Source: JANRIZ01 sp033764445
Lineage (GTDB): Bacteria > Verrucomicrobiota > Verrucomicrobiia > JAWXBN01
Direction: 5' to 3'
DNA length: 43,876 nucleotides
Assembly (NCBI GenBank): GCA_033764445.1
Contig: JANRIZ010000172.1
Span: 1 to 43,876, forward strand
Shown: piece after piece, positions 1 through 9,253 of the stretch
Layout: each line of letters begins with the position of its first letter
Numbering within the stretch: position 1 is the first letter of the stretch
Position numbers and translations under genes: made by a program
Notes under the pieces: generated by a model
What the model was told of the DNA's origin: nothing
Seen by the model: the letters and a program-made list of their open reading frames with translations, nothing else
Database searches by the model: none

Positions 1-15
1 TCGGAGGCACATGGA

Positions 16-498
16 TTGAGACGTGATGTAATGTATATCAAAATAGTAGCAGAACAATATTCCTTCCAGAAGGGAACCAATATAGTCCTTTTCAAGGAAC
101 TGGAGGCTGCGGGGTATTTCCATGATCCGAAGACTTCCGTGAAAAAAAGGGGGTATCGTTTCCACGACGTGCCCTTGCCGCCGCATCTGACATACGGGGT
201 TGTGTATCCGGTCATTGATGTCACCAAGCCGTTGAAAATATCCCCGGCACACAAGGAACTCTACAAGGATGTCTATCCGACGAACCATCCCATTTGGACG
301 GTATGGGAAAAACCAGTGGCGAATGCCAAAAAGCCAGGGGATAGGTTTCACCATGTTCCCTTACCAGCTCATCTGACATTTGGGGCTGTCTATCCGGTGA
401 ATGATGTCTCGAAACCATGGAAAATTTCCCCCGCACACGATGAACTCTACAAGAATGTGTATCCGGCGAACGATCCACTATGGAAAATGTGGGAGTAA
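16..498 (+). CDS. Uncharacterised 160-aa protein with an internal duplication
   Basis: I do not recognise this family. The frame reads 160 residues from a TTG at 16, which has GGAGG eight bases upstream (3-7); an in-frame ATG at 31 is the alternative start. There is no signal peptide or membrane segment. Two 51-residue units, residues 48-98 and 110-160, are about 73% identical (37 of 51 counted by eye). Each starts RFHxVPLPxHLT, continues through VYPV and KISPAH, and ends in NxPxWxxWE. The units are rich in aromatic residues, His and Pro, which suggests a small binding or structural repeat, but no catalytic motif is evident. Base composition looks less GC-rich than the genes that follow, so recent acquisition is possible. 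Upstream neighbours lie outside the window. The reading frame is probably real because both copies keep the protein sequence while third codon positions differ. Confidence 0.65.
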   Translation: MRRDVMYIKIVAEQYSFQKGTNIVLFKELEAAGYFHDPKTSVKKRGYRFHDVPLPPHLTYGVVYPVIDVTKPLKISPAHKELYKDVYPTNHPIWTVWEKPVANAKKPGDRFHHVPLPAHLTFGAVYPVNDVSKPWKISPAHDELYKNVYPANDPLWKMWE

Positions 499-646
499 TG
501 AAAAATCGCAGATTTCACGCATGGTGCAGATGGAACTGAAAACGTCATTTCCAATCGGTCCTTCTTTCACCCCTTGGGTGAGTGTGAATATCACTCCAAA
601 CGCCTGATCATTCGTCTCGTCCCTGGTTGGATGCGGTTTTGGTAAC

Positions 647-675
647 AAAAAAAGCCCGCCGGGGGGGCGGGCTTT
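647..675 (-). terminator. Rho-independent terminator of the 708-1115 gene
   Basis: A 10-bp stem (AAAGCCCGCC / GGCGGGCTTT) closes a five-base loop. On the minus strand it is followed by a run of seven T (complement of the A run at 647-653). It lies about 30 bases downstream of the stop codon of the minus-strand gene ending at 708. The plus-strand T run is only four bases, so termination should be stronger for the minus-strand transcript. Confidence 0.85.
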
Positions 676-707
676 TGAGGATTGTGAGAGATCCCGAAGA
701 GGGGGGA

Positions 708-1115
708 TTACAGATTGGCCTTGTGCTGCCGGTAGGTGAAGGCTTCCGCGATGACCTCGGAGCCGTCGGGATAGACCAGCGAGGTGATGATGTCGCGGCC
801 GTTGTTGGACTTCAGACGGATGACAAACTCGGGATAGGCCACTTCGCCGCCCTGGTAACGCAGTTTGACATGGCCCTTGCCATCGGTTTCGGTGACGTAG
901 GTGATGACGCGGACGCGGGCGTCGGGGGCATTGATCAGAACCGTGTCGCCGACTTCGAGGGTGCGGAAGTCCTTGAGGGTCTTGAGCGCAGTGCCGCGGG
1001 AGTTGAGGTTCTGGGTGGCCTGACGGGTTCCCTTGGTGGTTTCCGTCCATTCCGCCGCCTGGGCGGTGGTGATGCAGAGGCCGATGAGGGCGGCCATGAA
1101 GAGTTTGGATTTCAT
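708..1115 (-). CDS. Small exported protein of unknown function
   Basis: The product is 135 residues. It opens with a clear Sec signal peptide (MKSKLFMAALIGLCITTAQA) with likely cleavage after AQA at residues 18-20, leaving a mature periplasmic or secreted protein of about 115 residues. AGGAG lies ten bases before the ATG, supporting the start. The mature part is beta-rich, with a VGDTVLINAPDARVRVITYV stretch and a C-terminal segment VYPDGSEVIAEAF that alternates polar and hydrophobic residues like a small beta-barrel or SH3-like fold. No catalytic motif or known domain is recognised. It is transcribed alone: a strong terminator follows and the upstream gene ends more than 230 bases away. A hairpin lies in its leader at 1154-1184. 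Confidence 0.8.
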   Translation of the reverse strand: MKSKLFMAALIGLCITTAQAAEWTETTKGTRQATQNLNSRGTALKTLKDFRTLEVGDTVLINAPDARVRVITYVTETDGKGHVKLRYQGGEVAYPEFVIRLKSNNGRDIITSLVYPDGSEVIAEAFTYRQHKANL

Positions 1116-1153
1116 GTGAGGAGTCTCCTGTTATTTATTGAGGGGTTGTTGAC

Positions 1154-1184
1154 GGAACCCGCCGCATTGTGCGGACAGGGTTCC
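1154..1184 (-). other. Interrupted hairpin in the leader of the 708-1115 gene
   Basis: GGAACCC (1154-1160) pairs with GGGTTCC (1178-1184), and inside it CCGCA (1162-1166) pairs with TGCGG (1170-1174) around a TTG loop. The structure sits about 40 bases upstream of the start codon at 1115, with no T run after it, so it is not an intrinsic terminator. It could be an mRNA leader structure or a palindromic protein-binding site. The rest of the 1116-1351 interval shows no gene. Confidence 0.4.
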
Positions 1185-1351
1185 AAAGTGATCCGATCAG
1201 GGAAGAACGCTGCAACCGGAACAGGGGCAACATGCCCTTATCAAAAAGGAATTCTGTGACAGAAGACAATGCGTGAATTGCAATAATTGCGTGTCGGAGT
1301 AAAACCTGTTCAAATGCCTTCAGACAAGTGTGATATAAAATCCGAATCTGG

Positions 1352-4129
1352 CTATTGTGACAAGGGGGGCCGGGGTTTGAGCCAGCCCATTTGCTGGAGG
1401 ACGATCAGGATTTGCGGGAGGACGATCAGACCCGTGAACAGGCAGAGAGTCATGGAAATGGTCATGATCAGGCCCAGACTGGAGAGGCCGCGGTATTCAC
1501 CCGGGATCATGCAGGCGAAACTGACGGAAGTCGTCAGTCCCGTCAGGAACATCGCCTTGCCCGTGCTTGTGCAGAAGATATTGACCTCCCCGTCCTCATC
1601 GAAGCGGTCGATGATGTAGACCCCGAACGACATGCCGATGCCGATGATCAGGGGCAGGGCGACGATGTTGGCCGGATTAAACCGCACATCAAATCCCCCC
1701 ATGAAACCCAGCGTCCACAGGACGGCGATTCCCAGCGGTATGAGCACGAGGATGAGCCTTTGCACGTTGCGGAAGTGGAGCCAGACCAGGACGATGATCG
1801 ACAGCAGGGAGAGCAGGGCCGCCTGGATGAAACTTTCCTTGAGCAGGGCGATGAAGACCGTGTTTTGGACCGGGGTCCCCGTCACATGGGGATCGACCGT
1901 CCGGAGTTGGGCCAGGAAATCGATGCCGTGCTGCCGTTCCCACAGGTCCTTTTTGGCCTCGACCTCCAGGGCAAAGGATGTGCCGGAGACGGACTGGTAG
2001 CGGGAGAGGATTTCGAGGGGGACATCCGCCGGCGTGATCGGAGACTCCGGCTGATGGTCGCGGAGGTAGAGCAGACCGCGCCGCATTTCGCCCATGACAC
2101 GGTCATCGTAATCGAGCAATTTGCGGGTGGCTTCCGCCGGGGAGAGCCGGTCGAGGGCGGCGACGGAACGTTGGAGGGCCGGGATGAGTTTTTCAAAAAT
2201 CTCCAGGGCTTTTTTGGCCTGGGAGGAAATTCCCGAGAACGAACGGGCCTGGTCCCGGGCCTGGAGCGAGTTTTTGAGCAGTTCCGCCAGTTTGGCACGG
2301 GTCGCCTCCAGCGGCATCCGGGGCGGGGGACCCGCATCCAGCGGCGCCTTTTTCAGATGACCCTGGATGCGGCGGAGGATGGCGAGTTTTTCCGGCTGGT
2401 GATCGGGGATCAGATCATGGACCCCGCGGACGGATTTGACCGAGGGCAGACCCGATATCTGTGCGGCCTTCCGGCGGGAGTCCTCGATGGAATCGGCCCG
2501 GACAATCGCAAAGAGAATGCTCATGGCATGCGTGTCGAGGTCCCGGAGCGTGCGGATGGCCTCCGTGTCGCGGGCCTGGAGGTTGAGCAGATTGTGGTCG
2601 AAGGACAGGCGCGGCAGGAGGGCCACCGCCAGGGCGGAGACCACCAGGACCCCCGTGAGCGCCGCCCGGGGACGGCTGAAAAAGAGCGTTTCCAGTCTGC
2701 GCCCCGTGACCATGTCGATGTGGCGGATTTTTTCGGGGCGGATCACACGGCGACGGTCCGCAAGGACCAGCAGGGCCGGCATCAGCGTGACATACCCGAT
2801 GATGGCCAGCAGCAGGCCCGCCCCGGCGAGAATGCCCATTTCATGGAGGCCGATGAAACTGTTGAAGCACATGGTGAAGAAGGCCAGGGCATTGATGATG
2901 CCGGTGGTGACAATCGCCAGCCCCGTGGTTTTCAGGGCGGTGACCAGGGCCACCTCAAAGGGGAGACCCCGGCTGAGTTCCTCCTCGTAGCGGGAGATGA
3001 TCTGGATGCCGAAATCCACCCCATGGCCGACAATCATGATGATCGTCGCCTGGGAAATGATGTTCAGATGGCCGATGAAGGCCGCGCCAAAACCCAGCGT
3101 CCAGAAGACCACACACAGCAGGGTGGCGATGGCCGTGGCCGGGCGGATCAATTCGTGGAAGGAGATGAACACAATCAGGGCAATGATCAGGAAGCAGACC
3201 ACCGAGGAGATGATCGTGTCGCGGGAACTCATTTCCACCTCATCCTGCATGAGGATGGGCTCGCCCGTGAGGCCGATTGTCAGCGTGGGGTCGAGGGTGC
3301 GGACCTCCGCGACGGCCTTGCGGATGGCATGGATCGGGTCGGCATACGGGGTGAAGGAGTTATCCGCCGGGGGGCCCGGACGGATGAGGACGAGAAACAT
3401 TTTTCCATCGGCAAATTCCAGAAACTCCCTCCGGGCAAATTCCTCGTCGAGCCGGGAAAGGGACCGGTCCTGGGCTTTGACACCCTGAAGCAATACCCCC
3501 GCCGCCCGGTCACCGGGCTGACTCGAGGCTTCCAGTTTGTCCGCCAACACGGTGAGTTTCTGGACAAATTCCCCGGCAAATTTCCCAAAGTCATCCAACC
3601 CCCGGCCCTGTTCCTTTTCGAGGCGGGCAAACTCCGTGTTGGCCTCCGTGAGCATGAGATTGAGGTCGAGAGTCCCCCCGCGTTTGCGGAGGGTTTGTGC
3701 CAGCTGGGCGGATTGGGTTTCCAGGTCCCTGAGTTCGTCGAGGTTCTGGAGGAGGAGGGCCTTCTGTTTGATTTTTGAAAAGTCATTTTTGTAATAGACC
3801 CTTTCGACCAGACGCGGATCGGAGGGCAGGAGCGAGACGAGTTTCTCGACCGCCTGGCGGTTGCGGAGCCGGTCCGGGGACTGGATGACCACGAGAATTT
3901 CCTCACGCGCCTTGAAATCGCGGACGTAGTCGAGCCAGAGCTTGTGGATCGGGGAGTCCGACTGGATGAGGTCATTGGTATTGCCCATGACCCCCAGATG
4001 GAAAAAGGAGAGGTAGGCGGAGACGAGGGTGACCAAGGCCCAGACGGAGACAATCAGCCAGGGTCTGCGGAGGGCGCAACGGGCCAGCCATTCGAGGAGT
4101 TGGGTGAAGGTTTTTCTGAAAAAGTCCAT
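1352..4129 (-). CDS. MMPL/RND-superfamily transporter, HpnN-like
   Basis: This 925-residue inner-membrane protein has the duplicated RND plan: a first transmembrane segment (WLIVSVWALVTLVSAYLSFF), a long periplasmic loop, a membrane block with GHGVDFGIQIISRYEEE, a second loop, and a final block with GIGMSFGVYIIDRFDED. The lone early segment followed by NTNDLIQSDSPI resembles the MMPL subgroup that includes HpnN, which moves hopanoids or other lipids to the outer membrane. Coiled-coil-like Gln/Leu/Glu stretches occur in the first loop. Lipid export is inferred from the family; no hopanoid gene is visible nearby. The ATG at 4129 was chosen; an in-frame GTG at 4162 would add 11 residues, and neither has a good ribosome-binding site. 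The gene is divergent from the exported protein at 4281. The family call is firm, the substrate is not. Confidence 0.87.
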   Translation of the reverse strand: MDFFRKTFTQLLEWLARCALRRPWLIVSVWALVTLVSAYLSFFHLGVMGNTNDLIQSDSPIHKLWLDYVRDFKAREEILVVIQSPDRLRNRQAVEKLVSLLPSDPRLVERVYYKNDFSKIKQKALLLQNLDELRDLETQSAQLAQTLRKRGGTLDLNLMLTEANTEFARLEKEQGRGLDDFGKFAGEFVQKLTVLADKLEASSQPGDRAAGVLLQGVKAQDRSLSRLDEEFARREFLEFADGKMFLVLIRPGPPADNSFTPYADPIHAIRKAVAEVRTLDPTLTIGLTGEPILMQDEVEMSSRDTIISSVVCFLIIALIVFISFHELIRPATAIATLLCVVFWTLGFGAAFIGHLNIISQATIIMIVGHGVDFGIQIISRYEEELSRGLPFEVALVTALKTTGLAIVTTGIINALAFFTMCFNSFIGLHEMGILAGAGLLLAIIGYVTLMPALLVLADRRRVIRPEKIRHIDMVTGRRLETLFFSRPRAALTGVLVVSALAVALLPRLSFDHNLLNLQARDTEAIRTLRDLDTHAMSILFAIVRADSIEDSRRKAAQISGLPSVKSVRGVHDLIPDHQPEKLAILRRIQGHLKKAPLDAGPPPRMPLEATRAKLAELLKNSLQARDQARSFSGISSQAKKALEIFEKLIPALQRSVAALDRLSPAEATRKLLDYDDRVMGEMRRGLLYLRDHQPESPITPADVPLEILSRYQSVSGTSFALEVEAKKDLWERQHGIDFLAQLRTVDPHVTGTPVQNTVFIALLKESFIQAALLSLLSIIVLVWLHFRNVQRLILVLIPLGIAVLWTLGFMGGFDVRFNPANIVALPLIIGIGMSFGVYIIDRFDEDGEVNIFCTSTGKAMFLTGLTTSVSFACMIPGEYRGLSSLGLIMTISMTLCLFTGLIVLPQILIVLQQMGWLKPRPPLSQ

Positions 4130-4280
4130 GATAATTGCGTGCGGATTGACCCTGTCACCCACTGTGGGAGACAGACCCCCTTCATAGGCCGTTTGAACAA
4201 ATTCTCAACCTGGAAATGGCGGAGATTTTTTGAACATTTGGGTTTGAGCCTCCGTCCAATGGCTGATAACCTGAAAACCT

Positions 4281-5138
4281 ATGAAATTCCCAGGCCTTTT
4301 TCTGGTCGTTTTTGTGATCCTCGTGATGGTGGGACCCTCTGCCGCCCTTGCACAGATCAAGGTGGGGGATGAGGAAAAGGACGTGCTGTCCTTTCTGGGC
4401 AAGCCCCTGTCCACGCGGATACAGGGGAAACAACGGGTTCTGGAGTACCCTTCCGGGGATGTTTTCACGGAAAATGGGAAAGTCGTGAAGTTTGATGAGT
4501 CCGTCATCAACGACCGACCGAAGGAAAAACCACCCGAAGCCGTCGCGGCACCCCCCTCCGGTGCGCCCGGACCCGCCCCGACACCCGTCGCGGCCAAAAA
4601 TGTTCAGGAGGGGCCGACCCTCTCCCCGGAGGAAAAGGAATATCAGGAGGCCAGGTCACTGCCTGCCCAGGCCAATCCCCTGATTGCCAGCCGGGTGGGG
4701 GACAACACCTTTACCATCGTCAGTCTGCGCGAGGCCCTGGCTGCGCGGACCCCCAGTGCCAACCATGTTCCCCTGTGCGAGGTCAATATCAGCCGCATCG
4801 GAAACCTGGATTGTGCCGAGTATGCGATCATCTATTCCGTGAATATGGAGGGGGGCATGGACCTGGTGTTGAGCAAACTGACCGACAAACTGATTGCCGG
4901 TGGGATGAGTCCATCGAATTGGGGTGGCCAGGCGCAGGACTTTACCCATCCCCAGGGCGGATTTGTCTATGGATTTTTGGGCACCGGAACCACTGTCCCG
5001 GCCAGCCAGATTCTGTTTGTGAACAAAGCCAGCCAGTTGAAAATCCGCAAAATCAAGGTGCAAGTCTGGGGGGTGGATATCAAACAGAGCAAGTGGGTGC
5101 CCGTGTCACCCGTTTTAGAGGAAACCTTTTACCGTTAG
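4281..5138 (+). CDS. Exported protein of unknown function with proline-rich linker
   Basis: The product is 285 residues. It has an N-terminal signal peptide (MKFPGLFLVVFVILVMVGPS, then AALAQ) with likely cleavage after ALA near residue 24. Residues 25-70 (IKVGDEEKDVLSFLGKP, then LEYPSGDVFTENGKVVKF) resemble the BamE/SmpA-like pattern, in which a short helix precedes a strand that reports a gene-expression-like phrase 'VGD..KDVL..LGKP'. A Pro/Ala-rich linker covers roughly residues 78-105. The C-terminal 150 residues contain two cysteines (PLCEVN and NLDCAEY) that could form a disulfide, and no known catalytic motif. It stands alone, divergent from the HpnN-like gene and convergent with the PHP phosphatase. 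A short GC hairpin (5148-5162) without a T run lies between the convergent genes. A periplasmic or envelope role is inferred. Confidence 0.8.
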   Translation: MKFPGLFLVVFVILVMVGPSAALAQIKVGDEEKDVLSFLGKPLSTRIQGKQRVLEYPSGDVFTENGKVVKFDESVINDRPKEKPPEAVAAPPSGAPGPAPTPVAAKNVQEGPTLSPEEKEYQEARSLPAQANPLIASRVGDNTFTIVSLREALAARTPSANHVPLCEVNISRIGNLDCAEYAIIYSVNMEGGMDLVLSKLTDKLIAGGMSPSNWGGQAQDFTHPQGGFVYGFLGTGTTVPASQILFVNKASQLKIRKIKVQVWGVDIKQSKWVPVSPVLEETFYR

Positions 5139-5166
5139 ACGCCGATCGCGGGGTTCCCCCGCCCTC

Positions 5167-5970
5167 TTAAAGATCGACCATCCGCCGCAGACGCTTTTCA
5201 AACCGGCAGGTCTGGGTATAACCCGCCTGGCGGGCCCAATCCACGGCCTTTTCAAAATCCTGACCCACCTCTCCCGGATGGTGGGCATCCGAGGAAATGA
5301 CAATGGGCACCCCATATTGGTGTGCCAGACGCAGGAACTCCGCACTCGGATAAATTTCCCCGACCGGTTTGCGCAGGCCCGCGGTGCTGACCTCGATGGC
5401 CACACCGTACCGCATGCAGGCTTCCAGCCCCGGACGGTAGTATTCGGCCAGGTCCCCTTCCGGACGGTGCCCGAATTTTTTGACCAGGTCCGGATGGGCC
5501 ATGATATCAAAGAGACCGGATCGGGCCGCCTGTTCCCACAGGTGAAAGTATTGGGCCCAGATTTCGGAGATGGGACGGTCATGAAAGCGGGAGATCAGGT
5601 CCGGGTTGTCAAAGCCCCAGTCATGAATGTAGTGGACCGATCCGATGACGTAGTCGAAGTCGTTCCCACGGATCAGTTCCTCCACAAAACGCTCCGTTCC
5701 CGGGTGGAAATCCGCCTCCAGCCCGAAACGGACGGGGAAATCCGGATAGCGTTTTCGGGCGTCATCGACAATGCGCCGGTAGGTGGGCATTTCCGCGAGG
5801 GACATCCGGAAATCCGGGTCGTACCAGTCGGGCATCGGGCAATGGTCGGAGAATCCGATTTCCGCCAGACCCCGGTCGATGGCGGACTGGACATATTCCC
5901 ACGGGGCCCCCGTACAATGTTTGCACAGGGGCGTGTGCATGTGGTAGTCGGCGAGGGTTGAAAGGGACAT
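5167..5970 (-). CDS. PHP-family phosphatase, histidinol-phosphatase-like
   Basis: This 267-residue protein carries the metal-binding motifs of the PHP phosphoesterase family in order: HMH at residues 10-12, FSDHC near 41-45, a Glu in GLEADFHPG, GSVHYIHDW, MAHPDL and a C-terminal SSDAHHPGE. Length and motif order match HisK/HisJ-type histidinol phosphatases, which hydrolyse L-histidinol phosphate in histidine biosynthesis in the cytosol. PHP proteins of this size also include other small-molecule phosphatases, and no his gene is nearby, so the exact substrate is uncertain. The gene is separated by about 160 bases from the efflux operon and is transcribed in the same direction, possibly as its distal member. 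The ATG at 5970 was chosen because the first metal motif begins nine residues later. Confidence 0.85.
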   Translation of the reverse strand: MSLSTLADYHMHTPLCKHCTGAPWEYVQSAIDRGLAEIGFSDHCPMPDWYDPDFRMSLAEMPTYRRIVDDARKRYPDFPVRFGLEADFHPGTERFVEELIRGNDFDYVIGSVHYIHDWGFDNPDLISRFHDRPISEIWAQYFHLWEQAARSGLFDIMAHPDLVKKFGHRPEGDLAEYYRPGLEACMRYGVAIEVSTAGLRKPVGEIYPSAEFLRLAHQYGVPIVISSDAHHPGEVGQDFEKAVDWARQAGYTQTCRFEKRLRRMVDL

Positions 5971-6133
5971 CAGCGGGAATTAAAACCCGAACCCAGGGAT
6001 CGATCAATCGCAAAGGGTGTGGAAAGATTTTCACCGGCAAAGGAATGCCGGATTTTCAGGAATGACGGCGGATGTTGACAGAGGGTCGGCCAGCGGTTGT
6101 TTTCGGTTGAGAGCCCCCCGGGGGGAAGCGCGT

Positions 6134-9100
6134 CTAAACCCGTATCTGGTCGGTTGGTGCGTCAGGGACGAGCCTGTGGGGATTGCTTCCCAGATCGGGC
6201 GGGCGGCCCCAAGCCTTGAGATCCTCGAAGAGGCTGTACACGCAGGGAACGATGAACAGGGTGCCCACCGTTGAGACAAATGTGCCGCAAATGATCGTGA
6301 TCGCCATCGGCACGCGGCTTTCGGCACCCGGTCCGAGTGCCAGGGCCGGGGGAATGGCCGCGCAGATGGTCGCCGTGGAGGTCATCAGAATCGGGCGCAA
6401 CCGGATCGGGCAGGCTTTCAGGAGGGATTCCCGGACGGTTGCCCCCTCGCGTTCCCGCCATTGGTTGGTGAATTCCACCAGAAGAATGGAGTTTTTCTTC
6501 ACAATCCCCATCAGCAGCACCAGGCCGATGAAGCTGAAAAGGTTGAGGGTCTGGCCGAAGACAAGCAGACCGATGAAGGCCCCGCTCAGGGCGAAGGGCA
6601 TGGCCAGCAAAATGATGAAGGGGTGGCCGTAGCTGTTGAACTGGCTGGCCAGCACCATGTAGGCAACGACAACTCCCAGGATGAGGGCGAAACTGACCTG
6701 TTGGAAAAACTCCTTGTTCCGTTGGGAGGCATCCGAGGGGATCAGACGGTAGCCCTCCGGCAGGTTCTCCCTGGCGATGGCCTCCAGCCGGGCGATGGCC
6801 ACGTTATCGGCCACCCCCGGGTGGGGATTGGCATCCAGTGTGATCGAGCGTTCGCGATTGCGTCGGGCGATGACCTGGGAGGTGTTGACCTCCTCAAAAG
6901 TGATCACATCCATGATCGGGAGCAGTTCCCCGTGGAGATTGCGAACCGTGAGCTTCCGGAGGTCGTCGACCTTCAGACGCTGGGAAGGCTCAAGCCGGAT
7001 ACGCACGTCGTAGCGACGGTCCTCGTTGGTGAATTTGCCCATTTTGATTCCGCCAAAGGCCGCCTGGATGCTCTGGGAAACCGCCTCCACGGTCACCCCC
7101 CGGGCCGAGGCCTTGTCCCGGTCGATAAAAATGCGGAGTTCCGGCTGACCCGTTTTGAAATTCGTGTCCGCATCGACGATAATTTTTTCGTCCGTCCCCT
7201 GTTTGATGAGTTTGTCCATCTGCTCCTTGAGGACTTCCAGACTCGGACCCTGCATGCTGAAGTTGATCGGAAAACCGAGCCCACCGTCGGGCCCGCCCTT
7301 GGAAAGATCGATGAGCAGACTTTTCAGGCCCTCAATTTTGGCCAGGTCCCTGCGGAAAATCTCGATCAGCTGCTGCTGGGACAATTTGCGCTCACTGCGA
7401 GGTTTGAGGCTCACGAAGGAGATGCCGGAGTTGACCGTCCCGTTCATGAAACTGCCCACGGCCAGAAAATAGGTGTTCACCTCCGGCCGGGCCATGACGT
7501 ATTTTTCAAATTCCTCGAGTTTTTTGGCTGTCGACTCCAGGGAGGAACCGATGGGGGTCTCAAACTTGACCATGATCGTGCTCTGGTCCTGGGCCGGGGA
7601 CTGTTCGCCGGGGATGAACTGTGCCAGAAACATGGACCCGATGAAAAACAGGGTCAGGGCCGCCACGATGAGAATCCGATGCCGCAGGCAAAAGACCAGG
7701 GAGACTCCGTAGGCGGAGGAAAGACGGGTCATGAGCGAATCCATGCCGCGGGTCATGGCATTGTTGCGCTGGATGGAAAGGAACTGGGAGCAGCGCATGG
7801 GTGTGAGGGTGATCGCCTCCACCAGCGAGAGGGCGACCGCCGCACAGAGGGTGATGCCGAATTCAAAGAGGAACTTGCCGACGACCCCCTCCACCAGACC
7901 GATGGGCAGGAAAACGGCAATGACCGCCAGGGTCGCCGCCACGGCGGCGAAGGTGATTTCCCTGGCGCCATCCAGGGCCGCCTGCATGCGGTCCTTGCCC
8001 ATTTCATAATGCCGGACGATGTTTTCGAGGACCATGATCGCGTCATCGACGACAATCCCGATCGACAGGGAAAGGGCCAGCAGCGAAAAGAGGTTGAGGG
8101 TAAAACCGCAGAAATACATGATCATGAACGTCCCCAGCACGGAGGTGGGGATGGACATGACGACATTGAAGGTGCTTGAGAGGCTGCCCAGGAATAGCCA
8201 GCAGACCAGGGCCGTGAGGATGGCGGAGAGAATCAGGGTGAAGGTGGTTTCATGGACCGCCTCGGTGGTGAAGACGGATTCATCGTAGTTGAGCTGGAGT
8301 TGGATGTCCTTGGGCAGGTTTTTTTCGATTTCCGCCTTGCGTTCCCGCACCACGCGGGCCACCTCCACGGAGTTGGCCCCGCGCTGTTTGCGGATGCCGA
8401 TGCCCGCCCCGCGCCGTCCGTCGATCTTGGAAATGCTGCGCAGGTCATTGAGCCCGTCCTCGACCCGGGCGACATCCCTGATTTTGATGGAGGGGTTGAA
8501 GATGGGCTGACCGCCGCGTTGGGCGATGAGGATTTCCCCCACCGCCTCCGGGGACAGACCCTCGCCCATCATGCGGATGGTGATTTCGCGGTCGGAATTT
8601 TCGATGGCCCCCGCCGCCTGCTCGATGTGCTGGGTGCGGAGCGCATTTTGCACGTCGAGAATGGTCAGTTCGTAGGCCTTGAGTTTTTCCGGGTCCACCC
8701 ACACGCGCAGATTGCGTTCGGCAAATCCGCTCATGACAATCTGGCCCACGCCCGGAAGAATCTGGAACTGGTCCCGGAGATAACGCTCCGCATAAACCGT
8801 CAGATCCCGCAGGCTGCGCGTGTCACTGGTCAGTCCCATCCAGATGATTTCCTGGTCGGAGGGGTTGATTTTGAGGATCTGGGGTTTTTCGACATCCTGG
8901 GGGAGGACGATCCGGTTGAGATTGGATTGCACCTCGAGCATGGCCGCATCGACATTGCGACCGACATTCAGTTCGAGGATCAGCTGGGCCTGCCCCTGGC
9001 GCATGGTGGAATTGATGTTGCGGATGCCCGAGACACTCACCAAGGCCTGTTCGACCCGGTCGACGATTTCCGTCTCGACCACCTCCGGGGCGGCCCCGGG

Positions 9101-9253
9101 CCAGTCGATGGTGACCGTGATGGTGGGAATTTCCACGTCCGGGAGGAGACTGACCCCCAGGCGGTTGAAACAGATGGCCCCGAAAATGATCAGTGCGGAC
9201 ATGAGCATCCACGCAAAGACCGGCCTTCTGATGGAGATTTCTGCAAGAGTCAT
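6134..9253 (-). CDS. HAE1-type RND efflux pump permease
   Basis: The product has 1039 residues, the normal AcrB/MexB/MdtB length. It starts at the classic MTLAEISIRRPVFAWML amphipathic helix and first transmembrane segment, has a large periplasmic porter domain, the central block with SIGIVVDDAIMVLENI (the paired Asp of transmembrane helix 4, proton relay), and a second half repeating the plan (AYMVLASQFNSYGHPFIILL, GIVKKNSILLVEFTNQ). Such proteins export drugs, dyes, bile salts or lipids using proton influx. The start overlaps the stop of the TolC-family gene by four bases (ATGA), so the two are translationally coupled. No periplasmic adaptor (HlyD/AcrA) gene is present in the operon, which is unusual. 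Control is likely by the TetR regulator at the head of the operon. Confidence 0.95.
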   Translation of the reverse strand: MTLAEISIRRPVFAWMLMSALIIFGAICFNRLGVSLLPDVEIPTITVTIDWPGAAPEVVETEIVDRVEQALVSVSGIRNINSTMRQGQAQLILELNVGRNVDAAMLEVQSNLNRIVLPQDVEKPQILKINPSDQEIIWMGLTSDTRSLRDLTVYAERYLRDQFQILPGVGQIVMSGFAERNLRVWVDPEKLKAYELTILDVQNALRTQHIEQAAGAIENSDREITIRMMGEGLSPEAVGEILIAQRGGQPIFNPSIKIRDVARVEDGLNDLRSISKIDGRRGAGIGIRKQRGANSVEVARVVRERKAEIEKNLPKDIQLQLNYDESVFTTEAVHETTFTLILSAILTALVCWLFLGSLSSTFNVVMSIPTSVLGTFMIMYFCGFTLNLFSLLALSLSIGIVVDDAIMVLENIVRHYEMGKDRMQAALDGAREITFAAVAATLAVIAVFLPIGLVEGVVGKFLFEFGITLCAAVALSLVEAITLTPMRCSQFLSIQRNNAMTRGMDSLMTRLSSAYGVSLVFCLRHRILIVAALTLFFIGSMFLAQFIPGEQSPAQDQSTIMVKFETPIGSSLESTAKKLEEFEKYVMARPEVNTYFLAVGSFMNGTVNSGISFVSLKPRSERKLSQQQLIEIFRRDLAKIEGLKSLLIDLSKGGPDGGLGFPINFSMQGPSLEVLKEQMDKLIKQGTDEKIIVDADTNFKTGQPELRIFIDRDKASARGVTVEAVSQSIQAAFGGIKMGKFTNEDRRYDVRIRLEPSQRLKVDDLRKLTVRNLHGELLPIMDVITFEEVNTSQVIARRNRERSITLDANPHPGVADNVAIARLEAIARENLPEGYRLIPSDASQRNKEFFQQVSFALILGVVVAYMVLASQFNSYGHPFIILLAMPFALSGAFIGLLVFGQTLNLFSFIGLVLLMGIVKKNSILLVEFTNQWREREGATVRESLLKACPIRLRPILMTSTATICAAIPPALALGPGAESRVPMAITIICGTFVSTVGTLFIVPCVYSLFEDLKAWGRPPDLGSNPHRLVPDAPTDQIRV

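Noticed and set aside
1391..3778. A 795-codon open frame on the plus strand antisense to the HpnN-like gene
   Set aside because: GC-rich codons on the opposite strand produce long stop-free frames. Its translation is a low-complexity Asp/Gln/Arg-rich string without motifs, while the minus-strand frame is a clear transporter.
5148..5162. GC hairpin between the exported protein and the PHP phosphatase
   Set aside because: A 6-bp stem without a T run is too weak to call as a terminator.
6114..6125. A run of six C and six G downstream of the RND gene
   Set aside because: It is palindromic but has no loop and no T run, so it is not a convincing terminator.
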